In this document: piece after piece, positions 42,143-53,842 of the stretch
How the letters are laid out: each line of letters begins with the position of its first letter
Position numbering within the stretch: position 1 is the stretch's first letter
Assembly (NCBI GenBank): GCA_963922205.1
Contig: CAWUHX010000214.1
Location: 310,001 to 374,000, forward strand
DNA: 64,000 bases
Origin: Romanomermis culicivorax
Taxonomy: Eukaryota > Nematoda > Enoplea > Mermithida > Mermithidae
Direction of reading: 5' to 3'
Position numbers and translations under genes: made by a program
Notes under the pieces: generated by a model
What the model was told of the DNA's origin: nothing
Databases searched by the model: none
What the model saw: only the letters and a program-made list of their open reading frames with translations

Positions 42143-43849
42143 TTTGAAACCTTCTGGTTGATTATGTTGTGTTTATCTTATTGTCATTTCGTGAATATTG
42201 TGATTGATTGAATTAAATCAGCTGCAATCCATTAATAGTCGCGATGTCACGCCAATAAGAATAAGAATATCATGTCATTATGAGTTTCAAATAAGAGAAC
42301 AACACGGATGACGTTATCCTTAAGTACCAGCCGTAATCCTTGAAATTTTGTTTGTATGTTTCATGTCCCAATTTTCTGTGAATATCTGGTCATCGCTATT
42401 TAGAGAGGCGCATAATTTTCGACGTCGACTGAAAATTTCGGACCACAAGTTCAACTAGCAGCATTGAAAACGGTAAACATGAATACTTGAAAATTTTACG
42501 ATTGACCGACTTATAAATGTCTTTTTTGCATCAACAGACTTTCCTGATTCGTGGACACGGCTGATATGGTGGAAGGCGCTGCCATTATGTACGTTACTAT
42601 ATTTGCGGGCATTGCATCATGAGAAAGTGATTATAACAAAAGTATACAGTCCTTCCACTACATTTTCTCGCTTTTTCAATCTTTTTTTCTTTTTTGGAAC
42701 ACGCGAAACAACAAGCAGGTTAATTCATTTTCAGTATGCTGAGTAAATTCGGAATCATCCTCCACTACGTTGGGTATATAATGGCTTTGTTTCGCGTTGT
42801 CCACTGTCAACTCGCATAAATGCTGTTATTTCTTGACTAGTGTGCAAAATAAATGAGTGGCTTCATTCGGTCGCCTATTTTTTGTCCACAAATGACCGGT
42901 CAATCATCCTTCGACTGACTCGCAAAGAAGGGATGAGTATGGTACTGTATATCGAGCGTCAGACTCCCGCTGAGTAAGGTTTCCCGAACAATGGCACTCA
43001 GAATAGAGGAGTGGCATAAAGCCCAATTCGGAAGTGCAGTCGCCGACAAAAATCCTAGGATTTTTTACTTCTGAACATGGTAATGTAAGCATGTCTCAAA
43101 ACAGCGGTTTCCTAAAAGTCGTGTCTAATACAACTGTCCTATGCCAAAAATAAATGAAAACGATTTATCGCACGTGTTTGAAGAAAGGGAACATAGATAA
43201 GCGTGCAGAATGCTGTGAATGGAACATTCGGAGTGTTCGACGATTTTCAGGCAATGATAATCGTACGCAGGTGATTGACGGGCTCACAGAGAGTGCTGTC
43301 TCAATTTATCCAAGGAACTTCACTCAAGTCACTCAAGGTTTTCGGAGCTAAAACTCGGACTGCTTTAACTTACCCTTCTGGGAGTTAAACCCGAATACTC
43401 AAACTATTTTCCAAATAGTTTGAATCAACCTAGATCACACATTTGATTTTCAATTTACTAAATTACAAATGCACCGCTTCACTCTACAAAAATATCTCTA
43501 ACACACACAAGGACACGACCGCATGTCAACCCAACAAACAATCACAATGAATAATCTTTCACAATTTCATTGGACATCCTAACCACGCCCCCCTGGTCTC
43601 TCGACACAATTTCTCTTGACTGTTCTTGCCAATCTTTCTCAAAATTGACACATTCTTTACAAAACACCAAAATGCTCTACAACACTCCTCCCTGTTGTGA
43701 TGTAAATGGCCTCAAGGAATTGGAGGTCTCGGTGGGCGAAGTTGACAATTTCGACGTTTTGATCATATGTGAGCGTATAGCTCATATGGGCAGCATTTTC
43801 ATGGCGACAGTGGTGCTTTGATGATATCACGGTGCCTCATAGAAAAGCA
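42143..43849. other. region 3' of FNTA, possible LTR-like debris
   Basis: No gene recognised. TATATAATGG at about 42774 and AATAAA at 42849 lie in an LTR-like arrangement, and a minus-strand reading of 43380-43700 also looks like LTR or leader sequence, but I could find no paired repeat. The open frame at 43154-43351 (+) has no recognised family. Confidence 0.3.
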
Positions 43850-44300
43850 TATTGATCATTGCAACCCATTGCTGATGTCACCGCATCTCGTAAAAAAGAA
43901 TTTTGATAGTCACTCCCCTTGCTGAGGTCACCACGCCTCTTGGAAAAGCATTTTGTTGTCAGCGCCTCTTGCTGATGTCAATGCTCCTTGTAGAAAATTG
44001 TTTTCATGGCAATCCATTGCTGGATGTGGACATGCCTCAGGAAAAAAGGTTTTGCTGATGGGCCCCCATTGATGACATCACAGCGCCTTGATAGGGAGTA
44101 GTATGGAGATGAGTGCCACTTGCTGACGTCAACGCCCCTTGTTGAAGAACATTTTGGTGATGAGCGTGGAATGCTGACATCAATGCGTGTTGTGGGAAAT
44201 TGTTTCCAAGATGAGCACCCATTTCTGACATCGTTGCCCCTCTTTCTAAAATGTTGTGATGCGGGGCATCACTTGCTGACGTCACGGAGTGGACAGCAGA
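43850..44300 (-). repeat. minisatellite, 50-51 bp period, with CRE-like TGACGTCA cores
   Basis: TGATGTCA/TGACATCA/TGACGTCA-type octamers occur at 43873, 43923, 43973, about 44021 (worn), 44073, 44124, 44175, 44226 and 44277. The period of 51 is a multiple of three, so on the minus strand it reads as a 17-residue repeat. Confidence 0.8.
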
Positions 44301-44477
44301 GGTGCCTGCCTGCATAGGAAGATCCGGGGCATCTGAAAAAGCATTAAAAATTGGCTGCGCCAAATTGGACTGAAAATAATGAGGATTAATTGAGGTAGTC
44401 ATTCCCCCTATTGGAAATATTGATGTTGCTGACGTCGGTGGCATCCCCCCATTGATTGTAGGTGATAAGGCCATCAT
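44037..44477 (-). CDS. repeat-containing ORF, unknown
   Basis: 147 codons on minus. The C-terminal two thirds are imperfect 17-residue repeats around H-x-Q-N-x-L-x-x-G-A-x-T-S; the N-terminal third (MMALSPTINGGMPPTS) is P/T/S-rich and non-repetitive, and the frame is open some way upstream of the ATG. Further repeat units continue left of 44037 beyond a stop. It could be a coding tandem repeat of a retroelement gag or a chance open frame through a minisatellite. No family recognised. Confidence 0.3.
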   Translation of the reverse strand: MMALSPTINGGMPPTSATSIFPIGGMTTSINPHYFQSNLAQPIFNAFSDAPDLPMQAGTSAVHSVTSASDAPHHNILERGATMSEMGAHLGNNFPQHALMSAFHAHHQNVLQQGALTSASGTHLHTTPYQGAVMSSMGAHQQNLFS

Positions 44478-45140
44478 TGGAGAAGGGGCTGGTGAAAACC
44501 GCTTTGAAACATCTTGAAAATTGGACGAAAATTGGACGAAAAATCGGGTGGTGTGTTCTAGGGTTGCAACAGGCGAGCCAGACGGTTCACCAGTGTTATA
44601 TTTGAAAATAATAGGATGGTGGGGTTTGGGCAGCTCTGACAGATTTCTGGCCTCCTTGATCCATGGGGTTGGAGGAAGGAGGTAAAATCAGTAAGAGGAA
44701 TTCATGTGCAGGAGAGATAGCCAGGGATTGACCTTAACATCAGTGCTTCCCTGTGCAAACCTTGGAATGACTCCTTACTCAGGGGCGAGAAGTCCAGTAC
44801 AAGAGATCTTGTTTTCCCAAGAAATGCCTGACTAAAACTGGTCAGACTCCTTTTACACTAGTTTATTTTGAAATGCCCTGATTCGGCAAAAAAAAGAATA
44901 TACTTGCTTTAATAGGTGCCAAGCTAGAAAAAGAAGTGGTCTAGATTTAGTTTTTTTAGAAAGGATGAAAATCCAGTGTGACAAAAGTGAATTTTTGGAA
45001 CTTTAAACCAAGTTCTTCTTAACCATGCATGAAAACCGTCATGGAAGCACATTGAAGTTTTAATTTGGTCATCTTCACGTCAAAGAAACAGTAAAAACGA
45101 TCTCAAAGCTAGGAACTCTCATTTTCAGTGAAAGTGTATT
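44478..45140. other. no gene recognised
   Basis: Unique AT-rich DNA between two minisatellites. Only short open frames. Confidence 0.4.
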
Positions 45141-45860
45141 AAGTGACCATTTCCATTGAATTCCCCATGATCAAGAGGCCCCCAACCTCAAAAACTGCAG
45201 AAATACCTTTGTTTGCCCTCAGAACAATTTTTTTGTGTGAAGTGACTGCATCCATTGAATTCTCTGTGGTCAAAAACCAATTCTACCAAAAAATGACGAA
45301 AATATGCTTGATTACACCTGGGACAATTTTCCATGTAAAGTGATTCGATTCGATAAATTCCCTGTGGTCTAAAACCCTTTCCACCAAAAAATGAAAAAAA
45401 TATTTTTGTTTACACCTAGAACAATTTTCCATGTAAAGTGATTGGATTCAATAAATTCCCCATTGTTGAAAAACCCTTCCATCGAAAAATCATAAAAAAC
45501 GATTTACACCCAAAATATGTTTTTGTGCAAAATAAGTGCATTCATTGAATTGCCTGAGGTCTAAGACCCCTTGCCTCAAATAATGACAAAAATACGTTCG
45601 TTTACACCCATGATAATTTTTTGTTTAAAGTGATGAATCCATTGGATTTCCTGCGCTCGGAAATCCCTTCCACCAAAATATCACAAGAAATGATATTTTA
45701 CATGCTAGATAATTTTTTTGGGTAAAGTGAGTGCATTCATTGAATTCCCCATGGTTCAAAACCTCTTGCCTCAAAAACTCACAAAAATACACTTGTTTAC
45801 ACTCGAGACAATTTTTCATGTAAAGTGACCACATCCAGGGAATTCCCAATGGTCAAAAAC
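45141..45860 (-). repeat. tandem array of the 97-bp unit also found in the foldback element
   Basis: About eight units, each with GTAAAGTGA..CATTCATTGAATTCCC and a TTTACACCC-TTTT spacer, starting near 45141, 45239, 45337, 45434, 45531, 45627, 45723 and 45820. Orientation is that of the right arm of the 14874-38025 element. No foldback ends were found around it. Confidence 0.85.
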
Positions 45861-46336
45861 CCATATCCACATATTGGCCTTACATTTCTGTCGATTAGAT
45901 GTTCTGCAGAATGTGGATATGTGTCTGCACTCTGATGCAGAGTCCACCATTTAGACTTGCACATCCATCAAAAAAGTTGCCAACTTCAACAACTCATTTG
46001 GAATTTTCGAACGAAATATCCACAATCTGTGAAACATATCCACCTTTTAGTCATGGGAAAAGTGGATTGTGAATCCGCTGATCAGAGATAAATATCTGCA
46101 AAATATCCCCATCCACTGATTAGTGATACCCTATTTTGACTGGGAAAAATCTCCAATATGTTTGGTGTACGGATATGTAGGAATGCTATTACATAACTGC
46201 CTGCAACCTGGTGAATTATTTTCAAATTAGAATTTTGTAAATTAAAAAACAGCCAGTTGGTGGTCATTTACTGGAAGAGAACTGCAAGGCGTGTCCCCAA
46301 AACACCGAAACTAGCATTCTCATTACAGCATGCCAC
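45861..46336. other. junction region upstream of gypsy pol
   Basis: No gene recognised until about 46280, where the frame of the following pol is already open (CKACPQN block). The gypsy element therefore appears to be 5' truncated here. Confidence 0.4.
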
Positions 46337-47983
46337 TTGAAAAGAAATCAAATAATTGGCCATACTAATTCAGTGTTGTGGGATACTGATAACCAAGATC
46401 AGCTAAAGGGGAAGATAGTCGAGGATTTGGAGAAGCTGCAAACTTGTGCAGTTCAAGCTAGACCTGAGTCTCCTCAATCGGATGAGAAAGTATTCAAGGA
46501 AGCTTTGTACAATATGCTGGCTAAATCCAACATACCATCTGAACAATTGGAACAAGCTCTACGATGTCTCGCAAAATATAGAGACCTGTTCAGCTTGCCC
46601 AATGATCCTCCAACTACTACACCCTACTTGACCTGTAAAATCAATACAGGCGATGCAGCCCCTGTGGCAAAAAGGTACCACAGGACTCCTATTAATTTAC
46701 GGCCACATGTTCGTGAGCATGTCCAAGATATGCTCAAAAAGGGTGTAATTGAGCCATCAAAGTCACCTTGGGCAGCTCCATTATTCCTTGTAGGTAAAAA
46801 GGATGGTACCAAGCGACCAGTAGTGGACTTTAGGGGTATAAATGATGTTGCCAAGGATGATAAGTATCCCATTCGTAGAATGGATGACTATCTAGACTGC
46901 TTAGGTAAAGCAAAGTTTTATACCACCTTAGATCTCAAATCAGGGTATTGGCAAGTGCCAATGGATGAAGAAAGCAAAGAAAAAACTGCTTTCATATGCC
47001 AGGAAGGGCTGTATCAATTTATGGTCATGCCCTTTGGCCTAAAGAATGCGCCAGCTGAATTCCAGCGTATGATGGAAAGAGTTTTGCATCCATATGTGTG
47101 GAAAATCTGTCCAGTTTACATAGACGATATTATTGTGTTCTCAAATATGTTTGAGGAACACCTAGTTAATTTAGAGCTAGTCCTGCAAGCTCTAAGAAAG
47201 GCTCATTTGACCTTGAAGCTCGAGAAGTGTGAATTCCTGCCTGAGAGAGTTCATTTTTTAGGACATATCTTAAATTCGGATGGAGTTTCCCCAGATCCGA
47301 AAAAGGTCAAAGCTATTAATGATTTCCCATTCCCAGAGTCTAAACAAAAACTGCAAAGGTTTTTAGGTATGTTGCAGTGGTGTAAGAAGTTCTTACCAGG
47401 GTTAGCTAAACATGCTGAACCATTGTATAAATTAACTGGGAGGAACTGTGTTTGGGAAATTATGGAGGTTCACCATCAGGCTTTTAGGAGCCTGAAAGAA
47501 GCACTATTGTCAGTGCCATTTCTAAGGTATCCAGTTTTGGACGGGTCTGCGGACTTTGTCCTTCAGACAGATGCCAGCTGAATGGCACTAGGAGCAGTCC
47601 TTTACCAGGAGACCAAGTCCGACCGCTGGGTAGTTGCCTATAACAGCAGAATTTTAAAAGCGGATGAGAAAAAGTGGTCAGCCACGGAAAGGGAGTGCTT
47701 GGCAATAGTGTATGGCTTAAAGTTATACAAGCACTACCTAGTAGGTCATAGAGTGATCATAAGAACTGATCACAAACCTTTGTTGTCTATGAAGGTCAAC
47801 GCCATGACCAATGGTAAATTAAAGAGATGGTATTCATTCATCTCTCAGTTCAACCATAAACTAGAATATGTGCCTGGAAAACAAAATGCCATGGCAGACT
47901 TTTTGTCCAGGATGGATGAACCAGACGATCAAGTGGAAAAGATACCGCCAAAATGGGAACATATGTTTTCAGAGGATAAATGA
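46337..47983 (+). pseudogene. Ty3/gypsy pol: reverse transcriptase and RNase H
   Basis: Long frame with one TGA at 47579-47581. RT blocks: KKGVIEPSKSPWAAPLFLV, RPVVDFRGIND, TTLDLKSGYWQVP, MPFGLKNAPAEFQ and the active site VYIDDIIVFS (about 47120-47145), then FLGHIL and LGMLQWCKKFLPG. The TGA falls directly after the RNase H TDAS motif; RNase H continues with ALGAVLYQ, ERECLAIVYGLKLY (about 47690-47735), IRTDHKPL and MADFLSRM. Protease and gag are absent upstream. The frame is well preserved, so the insertion is probably fairly young. Confidence 0.93.
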
Positions 47984-48380
47984 GAGTCTGGAAATCTGAA
48001 AGATCTTGAGGCACAGCTAATTGAGAAAAAGCATCTCAATTTGGTAAAGAGATTCAGAATTCTGACAGATCGGAATCCTGAAGACGGTACTCCATTATAT
48101 CCAGAGCCAAAAGGTAAGGAAAATCAGAGGACTGATATGAGTCCGAGATTCACCCAAATTTATCCAGAAGATTCTGAGGGTGATCCAGAATCAATCTCGC
48201 CTGCAGACTTGGTAAATGCCGTAACTACAAGGAGCATGGCGAACGAAGCAGAGAAGAGTGATCAGGCTCAGATCCAGCCTGATGGCAATCAGGGTAAAGA
48301 AAAGGTAAGTAGGGGAAACCAGGAAAAGAGTAAGGAAAAAAGAGCTCTGGTTATACCCAGAAAAAGAACAGGAGTTTACT

Positions 48381-49808
48381 TTGGCAGATCCCAAAGAGAA
48401 TGAATTGCCAAAAGGGCTAATTGGAGATGATCTCATGGCCCTCTTGCAGAGAAAAGACGAGGTATTACGACCATACTTTGATAGATTGGATCCAAATGGG
48501 ACAACCAAGTATCACAGTGGATTTTATATCCAGAATGAAGTGTTATACCGCGAAGCCGGACAGGGATCAGATGATCAGGTGGTTGTCCCATCCTGCCTTA
48601 GGGACCATCCTTTGCACCAGTATCATGGTGCCCTAATGATGACTCATCAGGGGTTCAAAAGGACCCTTGCTATGATTAAAAAACAGTTCTGGTGGCCTGG
48701 AATTGAAAAGGATGTCAGGCACTGGATAAAATTTTGTCCAGTATGTCAAATGGCTAATCAGGGAAACACGGAAATTCCTCCACTGATACCAATTATTCCA
48801 CAAGGTCCTTTTGACATAGTATCAGTGGATATCGTGGGTATTTCTCCACTTAGTGAGAAGAGACCCTATGTCATAGTCTCTCAGGACTATTTTACAAAGT
48901 GGGTTGAAGCTGAACTGATCCCGGATCAGTCAGCTAGCACCGTTGTAGATACTTTTCTACAATCTATTGTATTTAGACACGGGACTCCACGGAGACTACT
49001 CAGCGATAGAGGAGGTTGTTTTACCTCAGATCTGATGAAAGAAATCTGCAAGTTATTAGAGTGTCAAAAAATTTATACGACAGCCTACCATCCACAAGGT
49101 AATGGTATGGTAGAAAGGTTCAATCGGACACGCATTAAGCAGCTCAGAAAGGTGGCCATTGAGGAAAAAGATAACTGGCCAAGATACTTGAGAGCCGTGT
49201 TGTTTGCATATAACGCTACACCACATGCAGCCACGGGGCAATCCCCGTTTTCATTGCTTAGAGGTCATGAGGCAACCTTCGGGTTAAACTTATCGAAAGC
49301 ATATGACATTGTAATGCCGGACAGCAATGCAGAGGCATACAAATTTGTGTTGACCAATCATTTAGTCAACTTATACGAGGATATTGCCAAAAATATCCAG
49401 AGGGCTGCAGAGAAATCGAAGAAATACTTCGATAAAAAATCTAAACAAAATGGGTTCAAGAAAAATGATTGGGTTCTGCTCAAAGTAGACAAGCAGAAAA
49501 AATTAGGACTACCATGGTCCGATCCATTCATAGTTACTGACATATCACGAGAAGCGGAGAACGTTGTGACCATTGTACATTGGGACAACCGGCTAAATCG
49601 CCAAACTGTTTCAATCAGCAGGTTGAAACATTTTTGTTACCAGACCACTAGGGTCTTGCCACGAATAGCGCGAGCCAATCAGGATGCGCCACATGACGAA
49701 AATACATCAATTTCCAATATGGCACAAACAGTTACAACTGGAGCGCCAAACCAAATGAAATCATTTGGAAATTCGCTCAAGGCGAATCTATGCGCGATCT
49801 CGCGTTGA
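48381..49808 (+). CDS. Ty3/gypsy integrase
   Basis: About 475 codons, uninterrupted. HHCC zinc finger: HQYH (about 48616) and CPVC (about 48738-48750). DDE core: D in VSVDIVGIS (about 48825), D in LLSDRGGCF (about 49000) and E in MVERFNRT (about 49110). The C-terminal part has KKNDWVLLKVD...GLPWSDPFIV, the GPF/Y-like segment of gypsy integrases. It overlaps, in another frame, a linker ORF (48041-48403) that follows RNase H, so pol needs a frame change between RNase H and integrase; this may be a mutation or recoding. No chromodomain seen. Confidence 0.92.
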   Translation: MADPKENELPKGLIGDDLMALLQRKDEVLRPYFDRLDPNGTTKYHSGFYIQNEVLYREAGQGSDDQVVVPSCLRDHPLHQYHGALMMTHQGFKRTLAMIKKQFWWPGIEKDVRHWIKFCPVCQMANQGNTEIPPLIPIIPQGPFDIVSVDIVGISPLSEKRPYVIVSQDYFTKWVEAELIPDQSASTVVDTFLQSIVFRHGTPRRLLSDRGGCFTSDLMKEICKLLECQKIYTTAYHPQGNGMVERFNRTRIKQLRKVAIEEKDNWPRYLRAVLFAYNATPHAATGQSPFSLLRGHEATFGLNLSKAYDIVMPDSNAEAYKFVLTNHLVNLYEDIAKNIQRAAEKSKKYFDKKSKQNGFKKNDWVLLKVDKQKKLGLPWSDPFIVTDISREAENVVTIVHWDNRLNRQTVSISRLKHFCYQTTRVLPRIARANQDAPHDENTSISNMAQTVTTGAPNQMKSFGNSLKANLCAISR

Positions 49809-50234
49809 ATTTTTTTAAATTATGTACATATCTCGCGCGTGTACTTACTAATTTTAAATTAAATATGTAATATTTTGTAATATTTATCGCTTTTGAATAT
49901 TGTTCGTATTTATTTTGTAAATTTTTCATATTTATATCAGACTTTGGGAAAAATTCTTCGGAATTTTAGACCAAAGTGTCAACCCAAAATATTTCTGGCA
50001 TTTTTCCAAAAAATTAAACTTTCAAATTTTTCATTTTTTCTAAAATCAAATTATAGCTGTCCCGCTTATCTGAATTCTAAACTTCCATCGGAAGCAAGAA
50101 GTAAAATATTCCCCGAATCGCGATAAAAAGGAAATTAGCAGAACTGCTATATAAAACTTTTTCAGCGTTTGAAAAATTTTAAATTTTTACAAATTTATTA
50201 TTCGAAAAAGAAAAACATTTCCGAGTGAAAAGAA
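49809..50234. promoter_or_regulatory. possible LTR / promoter region between pol and the exonuclease gene
   Basis: AT-rich with a clear TATATAAAAC at about 50149-50158, about 80 bp before the ATG at 50235. It could be the 3' LTR of the upstream gypsy or a promoter of the following gene. No second copy that would define an LTR was found in the window. Confidence 0.4.
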
Positions 50235-52162
50235 ATGGGAAAAGGCGCGCGGAACCACCAACAAGCTCTGTCGCGCGAGTGGTCGCACACAGAGCGCCAC
50301 GTCGAATATGGGAGACCCCAGCACTGGCAAGATAACCGGTTTTTCTTTATTGATGGTAAGTTTCGAACTTATTTTTATCAAACATTTTTGGAAACCGCAG
50401 GTAATGCCCAGAAGTCACTGGAAGACCAGCTCGGCGCCCCAAAGGGCAGACGAGGTTAGAACTTAGAGGGAACGAAAAATGGGAGTACTGAGAAGCGGAA
50501 GCTCGAAGCCAAGCAGGGAATTTCCAATTTGGAAATATACCTGATACCACCGAGAGCTATACAATTCAAGGGAAACCTAGAACCTTGGGTTCAGCCCATT
50601 TTAAAGTTTTATCATCAAAAATTTATCAAAAATTTATTATTTTCAAATCAAATCAAATTATATCACTTTTTCGATATCTAAATCATTAAAAATTATCAAT
50701 TTCGAGCGCTATAAAAATTGTGAATACAGCGCCATAAATGGAGTATAGTTGGTCCCTCAAGCAGCTGGTCAGAGATTGGTGTCCGATCAAGTGGTGGACA
50801 ATTGGATCAGGTCTACCCTCCCCAACATATAGAGTTAGCAAGGGTAAGATTTGGTGAGGTGTTAGTTGCCTACCAGCTCAATGTTTGTATATCAGTGGCT
50901 CACCTAACAACCCTGCACTAAATTTATTTTCCGCGAAACTTAACCCGCTTGGTGTTGTGGTGCTGGTGTAGTATAGACCCAAAAATACGCTGAAAAAAAG
51001 GGGAATAAGCACTGAAATTAATAGTATCTTGTAATGTTTAGATTACAACGTCAAGAAGGTCGTGCGGATCCACGAACTGGACCAGTGGTTCAAAGCCACT
51101 TTTGGATACTGGCCGGCTAATCCCAAGGAACCTAGAATGGTAGACATGGGGAAGGTCAGCCAGGTACTCCACTTCATCCGAGAAGTTTCAATCTTCAGAG
51201 GACAGCCAGTTTGTGGATTTGACATCGAAAAAGTCCATCAGGATAAAGTCGCCACCTTGTTCAAAACGAGAGAGGTCGATAATCCGATGGGAAAACAATT
51301 TGCCCGATACGTAAGCTTCGCGCTAACCAATGGTCAAACGTACGTTATCGATACCACGACCATGATACTCAGAGAATGGACAAGCCTCCACAACTTTCTA
51401 AATTCCGACATGCTGTTCGCCGGATATTTGGTATTGGAGGATTTGGTGAGTATCTATAATGTATGTGGTGCAGGGCGAGAAAATAAGGACAGGGATAAAA
51501 CTGTGCCTTTAAGGGAACATCTTAGGAAGACTAAAGGTCGGTACTTTGATTTAGACCATTTCGCCCTAACCATGGTAGGGGTTAACCTGGAGAAAAAATG
51601 TTTTCAGACAGGTATTTGTCCCGAAACCTTCCGGTTAAAGGGACTGTTCACGGAATTCTATTTGATAGACGTGGGCCCTTATCAATATGACTTTTCACTA
51701 AAGGCGAACCGTGATCGGTTTGCCAAAAGAGGTATATTGCCGGAAGAGCTTAGGTATGCTGCTCTAGATGCATATTACTCTTTATTGGTCATGTTTGCCC
51801 TGATTCACTATGGCATGGCCGATCAGCTGCTAATGCAAATGCAGATTTTCGATCATGACAAGGTTGATCCCAAACAGATCAATACCGTTGCCTTACACTT
51901 TTACCAACAGTATTTAATGATTCCAGGCAACGTGAATAGAGAGATGGGGCTAGGCACCCCAGTTATGGAAACCGATCAGGTACAGCCTAACATGGTCTAT
52001 CACATGATCAAAAGTGAAATGTACAACCGTTGGGCCGTACAAATGCAGGGAAATAACACCAGTTATTATACTGCACCCACGGAGTGTAATCCTGTCCGTC
52101 CTCAGGGAGTGCAACTGCCAAGCGGTTTTTATCCACTGCTTCCCAGAGATGGTAGCCAATGA
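50235..52162 (+). CDS. spliced ORF with RNase D-like (DEDD) 3'-5' exonuclease domain
   Basis: Exon 1 50235-50355 (ATG, donor GTAAGT) joins in phase with exon 2 from 51042 (acceptor TTTAG) to the TGA at 52160-52162: 413 residues, intron 686 bp. Residues about 80-290 look like a DnaQ-fold 3'-5' exonuclease of the RNase D/WRN type: ExoI with D-x-E in CGFDIEKV, ExoII-like [11 protein letters not shown], a middle part with [16 protein letters not shown], and Exo[20 protein letters not shown], giving the Y...D signature of DEDDy enzymes. The region after residue 310 is not recognised. The stop overlaps the next ATG (ATGA at 52159-52162). Such a tight, overlapping series suggests a retroelement, not a host gene, though a host exonuclease cannot be excluded. 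Confidence 0.72.
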
Positions 52163-53842
52163 AGGATGACAGATACACTGAAGACAGTGATCCGGACGAA
52201 ATCCAGGATGTTCAGATACCAGACTGGGTTAACATCGCAAAGGATATCTTGGAAAATCTCAAGTCAAGTGGAACCTATTGGGATTTAGATGGTAAGATTT
52301 CTTTGACGTTATACGAAAACGCTAAGCTATACTGGCAACAGGCCGGGAAGCCCAATGAAATCCCACAAGAAGTGTTTTCAGCGAATAGCCACTACCCAGT
52401 GGGTATTGAAGGTCATAGACAGGCCTATAAGACCAATTTTTATACACCAAATTTGGCTAAAATTTCAGGCATGTTAGATAAGTGAAACTTTGCAGAGTTA
52501 GAGGTCATCTGTAAGTTCATGCCATTGGCCTATCATTTTGCATGGCCTCACTCAAGAGCATCGTGCGATTACCAAACTAGCGCTCTGCTGAATTATAACT
52601 TTCTATATAGTTATACTAGAGAAGGACAAGAAATGATAAAGCGCATATCCTGGAAGTCAGGCGACCGCCTGGCTTATTATTTAGAGCTAGCAGCAACGCT
52701 ACTGCCGTCAGAACCCCGCTTAACCCGCATTAAATCGCCCCTCTACTTCCCAAACGGCGCAAGCCCGAGGGGCGGGACAAGTTAAAACGCAGCCGCAAGT
52801 GCCAGCGCCGGTGGCCAAAGCTACACAACCAGCTTTGGACACTGCTGCTACGCAAGCAGCTGCAGTAGTAGTCGTGGTGCCGCCGCCAACGCAACCAGCG
52901 GTGGCACAGCCGACTCAGGTAGCTCAGATACAGCAGCCGGCCGAGCCTGAGCCAGAAGTCGTCACTATTATGCAATCTGTACCTCCGGCACCAGCTGTTT
53001 TGCCACCTAAAGTAAAGCAGCTTTTGCCGAAGATACGAAATTCAGACTCTGAGTCCAGTTCAGAGGAGGATGTTGATGAAGAAAAAGAAGGCCAAATTCT
53101 GGAATCTGGGGGTCAGACATCGGAAAACAAGGATGCGATGGAGGTCAAAACTCAGAAACAGGCTTTTGAGGAGGAGAAAATCCAGACTCAAATTGATGAA
53201 GCAGTAACAAAAATGTCGGGAATTGATGTCAGACTGGAAAAGATGCAAGAGGCATCCCAGGAGATACCCGTGAAAGCCAAAGATCCTAGGGATCATGATA
53301 GACAAGCGGAGCAGGAGGCCCTACAGGCCAAAATCCAAGAACAAAGAAGGCTGACGCAGCAGGAATTCCTGCGTCAGAGGGCAATTCAGAGAAAGCCGAA
53401 GGAGCAGGCATTAGCCGATGACAGCTCAGATTCAGCTATTGCAGCAACAGAGCTGATGAAGAGGGGAAGAATTGCTGAGGAAGGAATCCCTGGAGTTTAT
53501 TCCCCAGATAAAGTTGGGCAGATGTTAGCTGAAGGTATGTCGGAAAAATTTATCCGACACTTGGCCAGGGAAAAGGTAAGGCCCAGGAAAAGGATAGGTA
53601 AGGCCAAAGCACGCAGACTTGCAGCTCAAGGTCAGCAGCAACAAGGAGTGGCCCCCACCGGTTCTGAAAATGAAGCCTACGACACGGCCGAGGAGACCAC
53701 CACCCCGGAATATTCGACAAGTCAAAAGTCGAGAACGGAGACTACAAAAAGTCAAATGAGGACGGAGACTGCAAAGAGTCAGATGCGAACGGAGACCTCC
53801 AAAGGCCAGACGAAATCGGATGAAAACCGGCGGAGAGGTTAG
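52159..53842 (+). pseudogene. gag-like ORF with proline/alanine-rich and coiled-coil regions
   Basis: Begins at ATG 52159 overlapping the exonuclease stop. It has an in-frame TGA at 52483-52485, then continues open to about 52785, and changes frame near 52730 to a long frame ending at 53842. The first part contains LYSYTREGQEMIKRISWKSGDRLAYYL. Then comes a low-complexity P/A/Q/V segment (52800-52990), an acidic S/E stretch (about 53045-53080), a long charged, probably coiled-coil region (53160-53420) and a basic [13 protein letters not shown] block (about 53580). The end has three S-Q-M-R-T-E-T repeats. No family recognised; composition suggests a nucleocapsid precursor. Confidence 0.55.

Noticed and set aside
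42774-42905. TATATAATGG plus AATAAA at 42.8 kb as an LTR
   Set aside because: No paired copy and no primer-binding site could be found; kept only as a weak note.
44120-44317. Plus-strand open frame through the 51-bp minisatellite
   Set aside because: A mirror of the minus-strand repeat frame; the minus reading is longer, so the plus frame is probably a shadow.
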